A stretch of DNA of 64,000 bases from Xanthostigma xanthostigma (taxonomy: Eukaryota; Arthropoda; Insecta; Raphidioptera; Raphidiidae): contig OY754470.1 of assembly GCA_963575645.1 (NCBI GenBank), positions 10,920,501-10,984,500 on the forward strand, given 5' to 3'. Below the pieces are notes generated by a model. That model saw only the letters and a list, made by a program, of their open reading frames with translations, had not been told where the DNA came from and did no database searches. Positions within the stretch are counted from its first letter, which is position 1; each line of letters opens with the position of its first letter. Positions 1-40,400 of this stretch are shown one piece after another. Made by a program: the position numbers and the translations under genes.

Positions 1-1060
1 CTCGATGAATCGTAAATTAAATGGGATATTCAGAAGTACAGTGAGTGCTAAAAACGTCTGTAGACATGCTCTCCCACCATCAGCACCGGGACTTCCACCA
101 CGTTTGATATTAAGTTCGTTCCAAGCAGCCAGCAAACGGCAACGAAACCGCCACCCGCATGCGCGCTAGTCGCGATTTTAGAACACGTTTTACCTACTGC
201 GCATGCGGGTGACGGTTTCGGAACCGTTTGCTGGCTGCTTGGAATGAACCTATTGTTTATTTTTCTAACTTATTAATAATAGGACGTTATGTATCCGGTG
301 CGTAATTAATTATATTATGACTCATGTGACTGTTAAAACTTGCTATCGCTCATTTTATCACAATGTCACACAGGCTTGAAAATTGACATTAATTGACTTT
401 TCAGTTAACGTCATTTCTAATAATATGCTGCGTAAAAGTCGCAATTTTCCCGTAGCACACGTCATGACCGATTTACTATGGCAATGGTAGCACGACTTTG
501 CTTCTTTTACTTTACGTAACTTTATGACAGTAGTGCTGAAGGCCGTCTTCTTACTATCGCCACAAAGGCATAAAAGCAAGTCATTTTATAGGTTGTGTGT
601 GCAAAAGTATTATTATATTAGTCAAAATATCGGAACCTGAATACTGTATTGTCATCGAAATTACACACGACTGCAAAGTTTGTGGGTGAAAATCGATTTG
701 CAAGATTTTTATATACAAACTGCAAGTGAAGCTAATATATAATAATAAAAAAATGAGCGCGGTTGAAGTAAAACATGTAAACAATACCTACATATTATGT
801 CGTTAGGGTTACAGTTTTTAACTTCCCGCTATAAAAAAAACCAATGTGAACTTTGTGATTTGTTGCTATACATAAAGAATGTTTTGTTATATCATGTATA
901 GATGCGCTATATTGCATAAATGGACTTTTTAAGTCGCGCAAAAATGTCGCATTTTTCGTAATGCCAACGCACCAATTAGCCTCTTTGTGAAATTCACAAA
1001 ACGTGCCTAAAGAAGTTCTATTTCAATAATAATAATTAGTAAAATAGGAATGTTCTTTAC
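1..1060 (-). other. Part of uif intron 31
   Basis: No coding potential seen on either strand. It holds a GC-rich hairpin at 115-249 and old dispersed repeat sequence at about 300-780 that resembles 28720-28890, 43745-43925 and 51470-51615. A short TAACTTCCCGCTAT end of another repeat family sits near 823. Confidence 0.6.
115..249. repeat. GC-rich inverted repeat (hairpin)
   Basis: Arms of about 46 bases (TTCCAAGCAGCCAGCAAACG to CCCGCATGCGC, and the complement) around a ~40-base loop. It is much richer in GC than its surroundings. Probably a small palindromic MITE; no target duplication could be fixed. Confidence 0.75.
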
Positions 1061-29756
<28,696 letters not shown>

Positions 29757-29835
29757 CTGAAACAAAAATACACATCGATTGTTATACGGTTTAAGACTTA
29801 AGTGATGTTAATAAATATTAAGACTGTGCTGATAG

Positions 29836-30180
29836 TAGAGCTGTAACAAACCGTATGTAATATGTATTCGTTACTGAGTAACGGGTACATCGTCTGACTC
29901 GAAGTAACGAATCGTTACTTACAAATTCATTTCGTTACTCGCATTTGTCGTATCCATGTCAGTTCGACTCGTTTGATGCGATTATACATTATACGAAGTC
30001 ATACCGTATCACGTATGCGACGCGCCTCGATGAGATGGTACATGCTTGATGCTGTTAGTACACGATTGTATGTCGTATGAAAAGTAACGAGTAACGTAAC
30101 GATACGAAAGTAACGGGTACTGGTTCTTTAAGTAACGAATACATACGGGTACACAATTTCTCGTTATTTTTACAGCTCTA
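29836..30180. mobile_element. hAT-type MITE with AGTAACG repeats
   Basis: Ends TAGAGCTGTAA and TTACAGCTCTA; flanked by GCTGATAG and GCTGGTAG (7 of 8 match). AGTAACG/CGTTACT words occur about nine times inside, in both orientations, as in hAT subterminal repeat arrays. It lies just upstream of the exon 1 acceptor. Confidence 0.8.
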
Positions 30181-31642
30181 GCTGGTAGAATTATACTAGA
30201 CTTAGTAGGCAAACGGTAAGTTATGATTGAACGCTCATTATTTATTAAGTAATAAATAGGTACTATACAAAAAATATTAAATTAAAAAATATTGGGAGGT
30301 GCTGGTAGGCTAAAAATTTAGGATTATATATTTTTTTATGTAAGAAATTAAAAAAAATATAAAGAAAAAATTTGTTCGGAAAATTAAAAAAATCTGGATC
30401 TTGACAACAGCGCCATCTACCGGGTTTAACTATTGCTAAGAACCATCCAGGTGACACCATATAAGTACAAAAAAAAATTAAATCAAAATCGGTCCAGTCG
30501 TTTAGGAGGAAAAGAATTAAAAAGACACGGACACCAGAATTTAATTATAAAGATAGATATAATTCTGCAAAATTTATTTCGTTTGCGACCCGGCATCTGA
30601 ATTGATGGCTTTGGGCAAATTCTACCAGATTTAACTAGGGTTACCGCTGTCATTTAATATAATTAATAACAGGGAGTAAATGTCAAACTTTCGTCCCTGC
30701 TATAAGGGACGAAAGTACGTACTTTCGATCGAGGTATGAAGAAAAAATATTTACTTCTTTTGTATTTATAGGTACCTACTATGTAATTATTATTATTATA
30801 ATTAAAATAATCAGAAAAATATATTAATTTTATTTACAAAACTCAGTTACAAGGTGAAATTTATTTACTAGAATTTTGCTTAAATGTGTTTTTCACATCT
30901 GCCAGACATCCCACGACGGCTTCTAACTTTTTTTAAATAAAATTTTAGAATCCGGATTATGGAGGAGGTGCTTAGTAGATAAACAAAATTAGAAGTGTGC
31001 AGCAGGTCAAATACATTTTGAGTTATAGGAAGGTCGAAAGCAACAAAAATTATGGTTCGGTCTAATTATAAATAATAATCAGTGTTTGTCGAACTTGGCT
31101 GACACACTGCCCTGTGTCTAGATAAAACAATACTTTATTTAATGTGCCTCGTATTTTAAGACCGCAATTGTACGAGCGACCAATATTTTTACTTTCTATT
31201 GTTTATTATCTCTTATCATTCAGCATCGACACGCTGGGTGATTCCTTTTCTTTATGAATTTACATAACAAGACGTCCAAGCATTTTTAAGCAATAGCGTA
31301 AGTAGGTGGTACTGTTTAAGCTATAGGCATCTTGTTAAATTAGACATTTATGCGAGCAAAAATACAAGAGTCTAAGCGATCAAAGGCTCTGGGTATGCAC
31401 GCTTGCACCAACACACTCGCGTACGTTTTTTAAGGAACTCCCCCATGAACTCGTTTCCTTTTCATTTCGCAAAAAACGCCATCTCACATCAATACCCCTT
31501 CGCGAGAAACTCACTTGAGAAAGTCTGCGCCTGCGAGAACTCTAAAATCGTTCATTTGAATAGATTAAATAAAGACAATGTTTAAGAAATTGAAAACAAT
31601 AAATACAAATGGAATATGGAATAGTTGTAAGAGAAGAAAAAA
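30181..31642. other. Gap: repeat debris, no gene
   Basis: Old retroelement-like sequence at about 30490-30650 (ATCGGTCCAGTCGTTTAGGA, then ATAATTCTGCAAAATTTATT) resembles 58315-58440. Nothing else recognised. Confidence 0.4.
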
Positions 31643-32218
31643 CAATAGGGTTATTGACAAAATTTCAAAAAGTATTTAAAATTAAAGAATAAAGGTATAT
31701 GTACCCGTCAAAAATATTTTTTCTCATAAATATAACAGATTTGATTCATTATTAGTTGTTTTTTATTTTGACTTTAAATTCTGCGCCAAAACGTCAATTG
31801 ACCTTGACAGCCATGTTTACTGATTGCCTACGTCACAGTAGGCAATCAGTAAACACTAAGCAAGCGGGTACAACGTGACATATAGCATTATAACCAACAA
31901 AGTGTTGCATTTAATATGATTGACAGAGTACAATGAATACACCAGAGAACGTACACTGAACAGAGATAACGAATACACCTGGCAGTCAGTGGCACACAGC
32001 TACCGGCCATGTTGACTGATTAATGACGTCACGCGCTGTGATTGGTGTTTGAAATCACGTGACACATAGGTTAAAAATCGTGATTTTATTTATTTATTTT
32101 AATATATTTAACGCACTTATTTAATAAAAATAATAATTCTAAACGATATTTTAGACCATAAACTTTCATTATAACACAGTTTTATATTTAATTTTAATCA
32201 CTGTCAATAACCCTATTG
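31643..32218. mobile_element. Inverted-repeat element with ends CAATAGGGTTATTGACA
   Basis: A perfect 17-base inverted repeat (31643-31659 and 32202-32218) bounds 576 bases. Inside, 31815-31854 is a 16-base-arm palindrome (GTTTACTGATTGCCTA). The right end lies two bases from a tRNA-like sequence. No target duplication seen. Confidence 0.6.
31815..31854. repeat. Perfect short palindrome
   Basis: GTTTACTGATTGCCTA, an eight-base loop (CGTCACAG overlaps its edge), then TAGGCAATCAGTAAAC. Confidence 0.85.
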
Positions 32219-32220
32219 TG

Positions 32221-32293
32221 ACTTCAACTGGAATCGAACCAGCGATCTTCTGTGTACAAGGCAGCCACTCTACCTGCTCAACTACGGTAGTCC
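32221..32293 (-). pseudogene. tRNA-like sequence, possible tRNA-Thr(TGT) relic
   Basis: The minus strand has an A box (TAGTTGAGCAGG) and a perfect B box (GGTTCGATTCC) at the right spacing, and a TTGTA anticodon loop centre. The T stem pairs (CTGG/CCAG). The acceptor pairs in only about five of seven positions, and the D and anticodon stems are imperfect. I read it as a tRNA pseudogene or SINE head rather than a working tRNA. Confidence 0.5.
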
Positions 32294-33141
32294 ATTGTTA
32301 TGCAGTCGGTTTTTATGGTATGCGGTTTACCAAATATCGACTTTTATAATATGTATATTAAAGTATCAATGTTCGGGTTCCTTAATATTAATTGATGTCT
32401 AAACTATTAAAGCGAAGTCCAGGCCACAAGTTAAATATATGTAACGCGAGAGAAGCCACGGGTTCAGGCTAGTCACATAATATAAAAACGCGTAGTTCAA
32501 ACGAATTTACCATTTTTTGTATACAAATAAAATTAGCAACTTCTTGCATAGAAAATAAATGAGTACTTAACATGCATTTATCTATGTACACAGTGGATTA
32601 TGTGGAGAACCTGTGCTGAAGGTTTTATATTAACCTAGTGTGAACAATATAATTTAATTAATATGTAAATAGAAAGCATTGATTGTTAATTCAATACAGT
32701 AAATTGCAGATTTATGCCTATACACTTTTTCCTCAATAATGAACATTGATTTTCATGACATAAAAATTAATCGCATTCATAAGTTAGCCACTTATAATAA
32801 TTGAACTAGTGTCACCGGCGGGCATAATATTTTTTATAAGGAAAAAAAAACATCAGTACACATAAAAATTGCCTGTCTGTTCGCTGTTATTAATAAATTA
32901 TTACAATAATAACGAAACTATGACCTGTTTCAAAACTTGTCAATAACCTAGAATAAATTAAATCGTAATCGAACCTTTGCGCCTAAGTTCATTTTTTTCG
33001 AGTTTTTTTTGGTACTTTGATTGATACGGGAAAATGCGTTATCAGAAATTTGTTTGTCAATTGCCAGCATCGCAAGAAAACGACTGAACAGGGTTTGATG
33101 AATAACAATTTGGTAGGTACTCAGACTTGAAATATACGGTA

Positions 33142-33813
33142 CTAGCTTTTACCCGCGACTTCATCCGCGTGGAATTAGTGTGTATAGTTGACATAATCTA
33201 TTAAAAAATTCATGAATTTAAGCAAGGCTAAGAAGACGGCCCTATATACAATGTTTTTTTTTTTAACATCTTTCACAAAAAAATAAAAATTTTGTGGTTT
33301 CGATATACGTAATCAAACCACGTACAGCTGGCCTTGCGGAAATTATGATTTTTCAAAATGAATACCAGCTACCTTAAGTGTTTACTCCTGGGTTTTATAG
33401 TTATTCCGAAAGCAGTTTTTATAATAGGAATTGTAACTTTTTAAATTGAAAAGGTTAATCCGTTGGTATATTGATATTCGTGGCATTAAAACACTGCCTC
33501 CTTTAGATTTGTCACTAATTATAATAGTCCAAACAAAATTTCAATCCAGATGGGAAACTTGTAAATGTGCATCAGTACACAATTTGGGCGCATCATGATT
33601 TCGCATTAAAAGTACCGGAAAATCCACTTTTAACCTTAATTTATGAGAAAGCATTTATCCCCTTGGAGGTTGAGTATTAAAAAAAAAATAGCCTATGTCC
33701 TTTCCCAGGCTTCAAACTATCTTCATCTTAAATTTTATTACAATCGGCCCAACGATTTGGCCGTAAAAGCGAAACAGAAACATAGGCAGAGTTACTTCAC
33801 ATATTAGTATGGA
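33142..33813 (-). mobile_element. Helitron-like element
   Basis: On the minus strand it starts TCCATACTAATATG after A and ends GCGGGTAAAAGCTAG before T. This is the classic insect non-autonomous Helitron or related element, with the GCCGATTGTAATAAAAT word near its start. Confidence 0.65.
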
Positions 33814-34575
33814 TTTTTTACTCAACTAAGTAAAATCGACATTTACGCTGGAGAAGACGTAACCAGTTAGTATGCGGTATGCAAAATATAATTTCAAAGA
33901 TATATTGATTGAAATTAAAAGTGGCTATAGCACATTATTAAAATAAAATGAACACATTTTTCCGGAGTAAATTCAATTGTTTTGGAACTATTAGAGTGCG
34001 TAAATGAAACAATAGATCACGTGTGGTTTGTTGCTGTGTACCAACAATATAAGTGCACCTATTTGTGAAAAAAAGAACAGGAACTTTCTCTGCTGGACAG
34101 TGTCACTGTCAATCAATAACGAATACGTTTTTGCATTATTCTAACAAGAAATTGAATATGCATAAAACAGAATAGAACAGAATAGAAAATATGCTAATTT
34201 ATAGTACTTTTTGCTAAAAAATAAAAACATTTCTTAAGAAATTTAATCAAACTATTTTAAGCTCGTTTGGGGTTCTCCCTTATATAAATAAAATTTTCGA
34301 CTAATTTTCAAACAAATTAATTAATATATCAATTGACGTTTCGATTGGGATTTGGATCTTCTTCAGAATTGAGCTAAAAATATATCAAAATTATTAATGA
34401 CAAAATAATCATTTATTTTATAACATATTGAGATTTTTATTTCAGAAGATGAAGGTGTAAAATTCATTTCTATTTTAAAAAAAATAGTAAATACGCGACT
34501 CCTCTGTTCTGAACTTCCTATTTTACGTTTGAAGCGTCGATTGTCGTATTTTGTTTTACTGGAGTATTTCAGTTA

Positions 34576-35083
34576 CAGTATAAACTCTTTATAACGAAAC
34601 TCAAGGGATCGAGCATTTTTTATCGTTATAGAGAGTTACCGTTATATGGAGTGAAGAAAGAAAAACAACCAAATTAACAATAATCTTCAATGTACTGTAT
34701 AATCTCTTTATAACGAATTTTAAGGGACCGAACATTTTTTTCGTTATAAAGAATTTTCGTTATATGGAGGGAAGAAAGAAAAATAACCAATTTTTCAATG
34801 TGGTGGAATAATCCTAATTAAATAATAGGAATTTTTAGATAAGTTTGGCGTCATCAAGTGCTTGTTGAATAGATGGTGATGGTTCAGAATGGTCCTCTTT
34901 ATGTCTATAAACATTTGCTGACGCCTAAATATGAACATATTTCTTCGTAATAGAGAATGGCTGTTGCGTTATAAAGAGGGTATTAATGTATAGCTTTTAA
35001 GGTAAACCAACCAAATCGTAAAAATTTCGACGTTATAGGGAGTTTTTCGTTATAACGAAGGACGTTATAAAGAGTTTACACTG
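34576..35083. mobile_element. pogo/Tigger-like MITE
   Basis: Ends CAGTATAAACTCTTTATAAC and (reversed) CAGTGTAAACTCTTTATAAC, flanked by TA. A further CTGTATAATCTCTTTATAAC copy of the end lies inside at about 34695, so two related elements may be nested or fused. No transposase ORF. Confidence 0.75.
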
Positions 35084-35506
35084 TATTTGATAAATACAGA
35101 TCCGTTTTTATGTCAGTATACAATTGGCGTAGGTATATATTGCATAGTCGTAGGTGCTTTGAACAAACAATTGTTTTTATCTTCCGCCTCGCTTGAAAGA
35201 GTTTTGTAAAGAAAGTGCCTATTGAATCTGAGACACACATCGCACTTAGAAAATGCCCGGAGCTAACCGCGGAATTTCTTACAATTTATAACAGGTAGTG
35301 TCGAGTCCGCAGGTGTACCAATCGACCAAACACATACCTATTTAATTTATTATCATCAATCATGATCTTTATGATATCCCTACAGCGCTCAGCCAAAATT
35401 TAAAGAACATTTTTATATTGGTCAAATATTTATTAGTTTGATTAAAGTAGAATTCTTTTTATTTCTAGTCCCAAACGTATTTAGAATCAAAATAAAACAT
35501 TACAAG

Positions 35507-35749
35507 TATACTGCCGTAAAAAGGCAAAAGGCAGTAAGTGACCAACTTATGAATTTGAGTAAATCAAGATTTACTAAAAATGTCTTGACCGTCCAGAATT
35601 TTAGATTATGGAAACCAAAACATAGGGGAAACTTTTTTTAAAGACAATAAAATTATTGCTGCAGCACCTACTGCTGCTGTTGGCTTCAGTATGAATTCAT
35701 TTTGTCAACAAATGTCACTTACTGTCCTTTGCCTTTTTAGGGCAGTATA
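35507..35749. mobile_element. TIR element with TATACTGCC ends
   Basis: About 37-base inverted ends (TATACTGCCGTAAAAAGGCA, then AAGGCAGTAAGTGAC) bound 243 bases; TA on both sides suggests a Tc1/mariner-type MITE. The open frame that overlaps it (35438-35641) is not a gene. Confidence 0.7.
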
Positions 35750-38687
35750 GTGTTGCACAGAAAAAAATCCTAACAACGCAATCAAAGATTGATTTCTGAT
35801 GCTGTCTTATTTTGCGATAAATGTTTTTTTGATCATGGTATCGGTGCATTTTTTGTAATAAAATTTTGTTATGTTTAGCAATTATCAAACTTTTTAAACC
35901 AATTAAAAATAGGTTATGAATTGGTCATGTATTATTTTTTTATAATACAATAATTTTGTGAAATTTCCATGAGAAACAAAAAGATAGGAATACGTATTTA
36001 AGGAGCTAACATGCAAAAGTTGACATGTTCATTTTACATGAAAAAAGTTAGCTAAGGTTTATGTTTCACATGACATGAGACTTTTGAGACAACATTTAGA
36101 ATGCCGATATAAAGGTTTATAAGTACAAGCATTCAGCTTATTCCATTTCATTCCGAGGTTGTCACCTTTTTTACTTATTTGACTGCACTATTCCTTCTTT
36201 GCGGAGAGCTAAACTAACCTTTTTGCATATTTCAAGCTGTGTGAAGATAGATATGTTCAAGACAACTAACTTTTGGATTAATAGGAAATTGTACCATTGA
36301 GACGTGATTCTAATGAAAACATGGGTTCAATAATGACTATAAAATTGATTTAAAATCGAAACATGTTTTCCAGATGAAGCAAACTGATATAATTTTAAGA
36401 GAAGGAATAGTGAAAGTTAAATCAACTGTCGTGTTTTAAGGTAAAACATTGTTATTTAGAAATATTTATACGTAAACAAAGTAATTAGCGTTCACCAACA
36501 ATAAAACTGTACGTTTAAAAAAAAACAATGATTGATAATTTCTTTCTTATTTATATAGTAACTTGTATAAGTCACCTTGATCTTGGAAATTTCGCAATTA
36601 CATATTATACCTACATTTCAAACTTTCCTAAACAATTCACAGAAAATTTATAGCATCATCTCAGAAATGAGTCAATCTTTGGTACGTCAGCCATTGATAT
36701 AATAGCTTTCTTTTTTTGATTATCAGAAATTATTAAAGTAGGTATAATATTTTAAAAATTATTTATATATTTTTATCATTCACATGATTCACATTTTTAA
36801 TAAGAACTTGTCGCGAATTTTTACGCGCTTAGGTACAAGTTTTTGTCACCACTGGACGTCGCAACGTGAATTTTGGGAGCCACTGTTTCAGAAATTATTT
36901 TTCAAGGCGTAAGGAGTTTTTTTATTACATTATATAAAATATAAATCGACATGTTTCGCTTATTATACAATTAATTGACCAACAATATCGTAATTAGTAA
37001 TGTCAATTATACTACTAATGTAAATATTTTTAGTCAATTAATTGTTAAACATTTAAATTAAAAAAGTTAGAAATTTAATTTGAATTTAACTAGTTAATTA
37101 GTGATCTTTTCACATAATATTTTAAAATGAAGGTTATAATAATATTAAAATTTCTACTGCAATGCAATAAAACTATTAATTTATGAAAAGAATAATACGT
37201 TTAGAGAACATACAAAATTTAAATACCTCTTAGTCTATTATGAAAATTGCTAAGCTATACCTCCTCCATGGTTTGTTTTCGAAAGTTTTGTGTTAATAGT
37301 TTTGTAATTTGCGGTTTTTTATTGTTATACTAAAATATTCTTTATTACATGTAAATGATTAAGTTTCACATGTAATTTGCTTAACATTATAATTGTTACA
37401 ATAAACTTAGTCAAATATGGAATTGGATTTTTATGCAATTAAAATATTTGTAAACAGTTCAGTAGCTATTGTATTTAGTTTCACATTAATTAATATTAAA
37501 GTTAAATACATTGTATCAGAGTCAATAATGTAAAGAGTTTGGCTGTAGTCGAGCTTTTAGGGATAGTTTGAACGTTAATAAAAGTGGATGTTTATTGTCT
37601 TTGAACAGAACACACACTATGGCGCCATGTTTGTTTGAGGGCGTTTGTTCATGTCGCCTACGTGACAAGATATTGTTTCCTGATTGGTTTTCGGTCAAAA
37701 CAAGCAAGAAAAACAGCCCCGGTTTTAATTAAATCCCCGTAGCCCGCACACCAGCCAGCACAAATCCCAGCAGAGATTTTAGCGGCAAAAGCTGCCTTAT
37801 GTGTAGCGGTCAAGCGGTCTGTGACACAACAATGGAACACACCACTGAAGTTTGAACGAGCGCGCGTTTTTGGTAATATTTTTACCATATATTTAATTTA
37901 CTATATGAATCATTATCTCTCTACTCAATGTGCTGTGAGTGAAGGCAACAAAGCGTATCGAAAATATATCTGCGTCTCTTTCTTTGATGTAATTCTCTGA
38001 TTTGTCCGATGATAGGATTGGTTGATGTACTTACATTCAATTTGAATAAAGTATCTCTGTTTCAAAAACTTTGTCTTTTTCTATGACGTTAACATAGGCC
38101 CACCCAGCTTTTGGCCCAGGAGGGGGAAAATGTGCTTGTTTTTCCCTCTTGAATACGCCAGTGCTTACGGTTTAAAAAATGACAGAAGTATATATCGTAT
38201 GTTTGCACCAATGGTTCGATTGCGATTTTATTCTTATGCTCGGTATAGAACTGGTATAGAATAAAAGTATATGATTTTTACGAACACCTTGTATGTGTCA
38301 TGGCGGCGGGCGGCGGTATTGGATGTGTTTCAATGGGACAGAGCGAGCCGCTGGCCATTCGTACGAAACAGACATAAGCAATTCGTATATCATCATATAG
38401 GTAATATTGTAGTATACGAGATACGCGCGAGGCCTTTTGATAAGCGCATGCTGTGAGCGTCGCATCAAGTCGTTGACATCGTTTCAGTTCTGCGAATCGC
38501 GTTGTAAAAAGATGGAGAACGCATGACTCGGTTTCTTTCTTTATATACATATTTTATTCTGCACGTGTTTAGATTACCTGGCAAATATTATTCTATACAG
38601 TAAAGCGAAAAGGCATTAATTAATATTTACTATTTTTAACCTGAGATATTTAGACCGATATTTTTTCGAGAAACGAATTCAATATAA
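35750..38687. other. Gap: no gene seen
   Basis: AT-rich sequence without recognised coding regions. GC is higher at about 37600-37870 and 38290-38520, with short open frames in both strands that match nothing I know. These could hold a promoter or 5' untranslated exon, but I see no firm sign. Confidence 0.35.
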
Positions 38688-39260
38688 AAAATTGGTTGTC
38701 TGTAAAGTCGGTTTACGGACGATAGTTTTACGTGATAACGTATTCCGTAATACATAACCTAAACCTCCCAAAATTTGGTTTCAATCCGCTTATCCTTGGT
38801 GTCGGAATGATAAGAAATGTCAAAAGTGACGTTTGCAACTGTCAAAGTATTATGTTCTAATAATAATTAGTTATTCCAATACTTAACTTAGAAGGCGTTG
38901 CATTTCACAAAATACTAATGTCAAAAAATTGAATTAAACATTAGAAATGCAGCCGTTTTCATGTTGCATTTATACAGCTATTTTTCTATATAAATTTGTA
39001 TAAAAAAACTGTTTAGGCAAATTCTGTTATACGAAATCTATGTAAAATGTTCTCCTCTTTCGTTTAAGACTGGTTTCAAACCGATCTGATTTAAATTGAG
39101 CGAGAAATTAGCAAAAAGCACACACAGGGTCAGGCGGAACGTTACGCGTTACGAACGTTAGGATTTAGGAACGTTACACTTTTTCGCGCATGCAGGCGGT
39201 GTTTTATCAATTTATAAGATTGGTGATTCATCAATTTATAAGACGTTATCACGTCAAAAA
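38688..39260 (+). mobile_element. MITE family A, long form, copy 4
   Basis: Ends as in copy 1. The left part (CGTAATACATAACC, CCGCTTATCCTTGGTGTCGG) and right part (TTTATAAGATTGGTGATTCA) match copies 1 and 6, with an internal deletion of about 90 bases between GTTTTCATGTT and GCATTTATACAGC. Confidence 0.9.
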
Positions 39261-39451
39261 AAAAGACGAGCGGTGTCGTGGAACACCCAGTTGGAACGAA
39301 GTTCTTTTCGCTATTTATTATGTATCATACAATTTTTTTACTAATTTGTCTGATAAATCATTCGAAAATTTTATTTATAATGTAATATGATTATTAAACA
39401 AAAATTAATCGTGCAATTTGCAACTCTAAAAATAATAAAATAACATTTTTT

Positions 39452-39512
39452 GCGCATCGAACCTGGGACACTCGCATGGCAGATGAGTATTCTACCACTG
39501 AACCACATACCT
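39452..39512 (-). pseudogene. tRNA-Gly(GCC)-derived sequence, 3' truncated
   Basis: The minus strand reads TGTGGTTCAGTGGTAGAA, then CTCATCTGCCATGCGAG with anticodon GCC in a seven-base loop, then CCCAGGTTCGAT. This is the body of a eukaryotic tRNA-Gly(GCC). The T stem does not close and the acceptor 3' side is missing. Likely a tRNA pseudogene or tRNA-derived SINE piece. Confidence 0.75.
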
Positions 39513-39555
39513 TACCTAGATATCGCTATTTATATAGGTTTAATAACAAATCGTG

Positions 39556-39900
39556 AAGTTAGAAGGTGTTGCATTTCATAAAACATTAATGTCAAAAAAA
39601 TGACTAATATTTGAAATGGCATCCGTTTTTGAACAAATGCAATCTTTTTATTTTAAGACAGAACATACGCAATCTTTAAATATCCATAACATACTGTGTA
39701 ACAGAAAAGGATAGTCAATCCGCGTGCGTGATGTATTAGGCAAAATCCAATTTATGCAGTGTTTATTTCTGTTTTTTTATGTATAAAAAACTATTTGCGC
39801 GAATTCTGTTATACGAAATCTTTGTAAAATTTTCTCCTCTTTCGTTTAAGACAGGTTTCGAACCGATTTGATTTAAATAGAGCAAATTATAAGCGAAACA
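39556..39900 (+). repeat. Diverged copy of the MITE A long-form interior, without MITE ends
   Basis: TAGAAGGTGTTGCATTTCAT through AATTCTGTTATACGAAATCT and CTCCTCTTTCGTTTAAGACA to ATTTGATTTAAATAGAGC follow the same order as 46625-46950. Identity is clearly lower than among the MITE copies, and no TIRs are present. Confidence 0.75.
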
Positions 39901-40181
39901 CTTTTTTGTTTTCAATTTGCTCCCCTCTGGGACCAAAATTCAAAAATCCGACTCCATTAGCATCTGTCCCATGCCTATAAGTGTGCCAAATTTTAACTTT
40001 CTATGTCTACGGGCAGGCATACAATAGGTAATTATATTATGTAGATTTTTCTTTACGTTTTTTCTTACGATTTTTTTTCTAGCCCTCTCCATTTATATCT
40101 ATAACGTCCCATAAGGAAAATTTTTTTTCAAAAATACGTTTTACGTCATTGAACCCTATAGGTCTTACCTTCTGGGAGATA

Positions 40182-40400
40182 TCTATACTGAATAAAGGGG
40201 TAATGTTTGTAAGTTTGGATGTAGGAGGTAATTTTCGAAACTACAGATCCGATTTCAAAATTTTTTCATCAATATTTAGAATGGACATAGGCTATATATA
40301 TTATCTTGTTACAATAAAAGCGCTTTTCGTTGAGAATGATTTAGCAACGTGAGTCGACGAAAAACCGGTGGGAATCTACAAATTCGGGCCGGGTCGCTAG
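40182..40400 (+). mobile_element. Short Helitron-like element
   Basis: Starts TCTATACTGAATAAAGGGG after A and ends CGGGCCGGGTCGCTAG before T. Immediately after TTTT, the complementary end ACTAGCGACCCGG follows (40404-40417), so a second, opposed Helitron end abuts it and the two form a hairpin. Confidence 0.6.

Noticed and set aside
37658-37888. Minus-strand 76-codon frame as the signal-peptide exon of uif
   Set aside because: Not a signal peptide, no fitting donor, no similarity to Uif.
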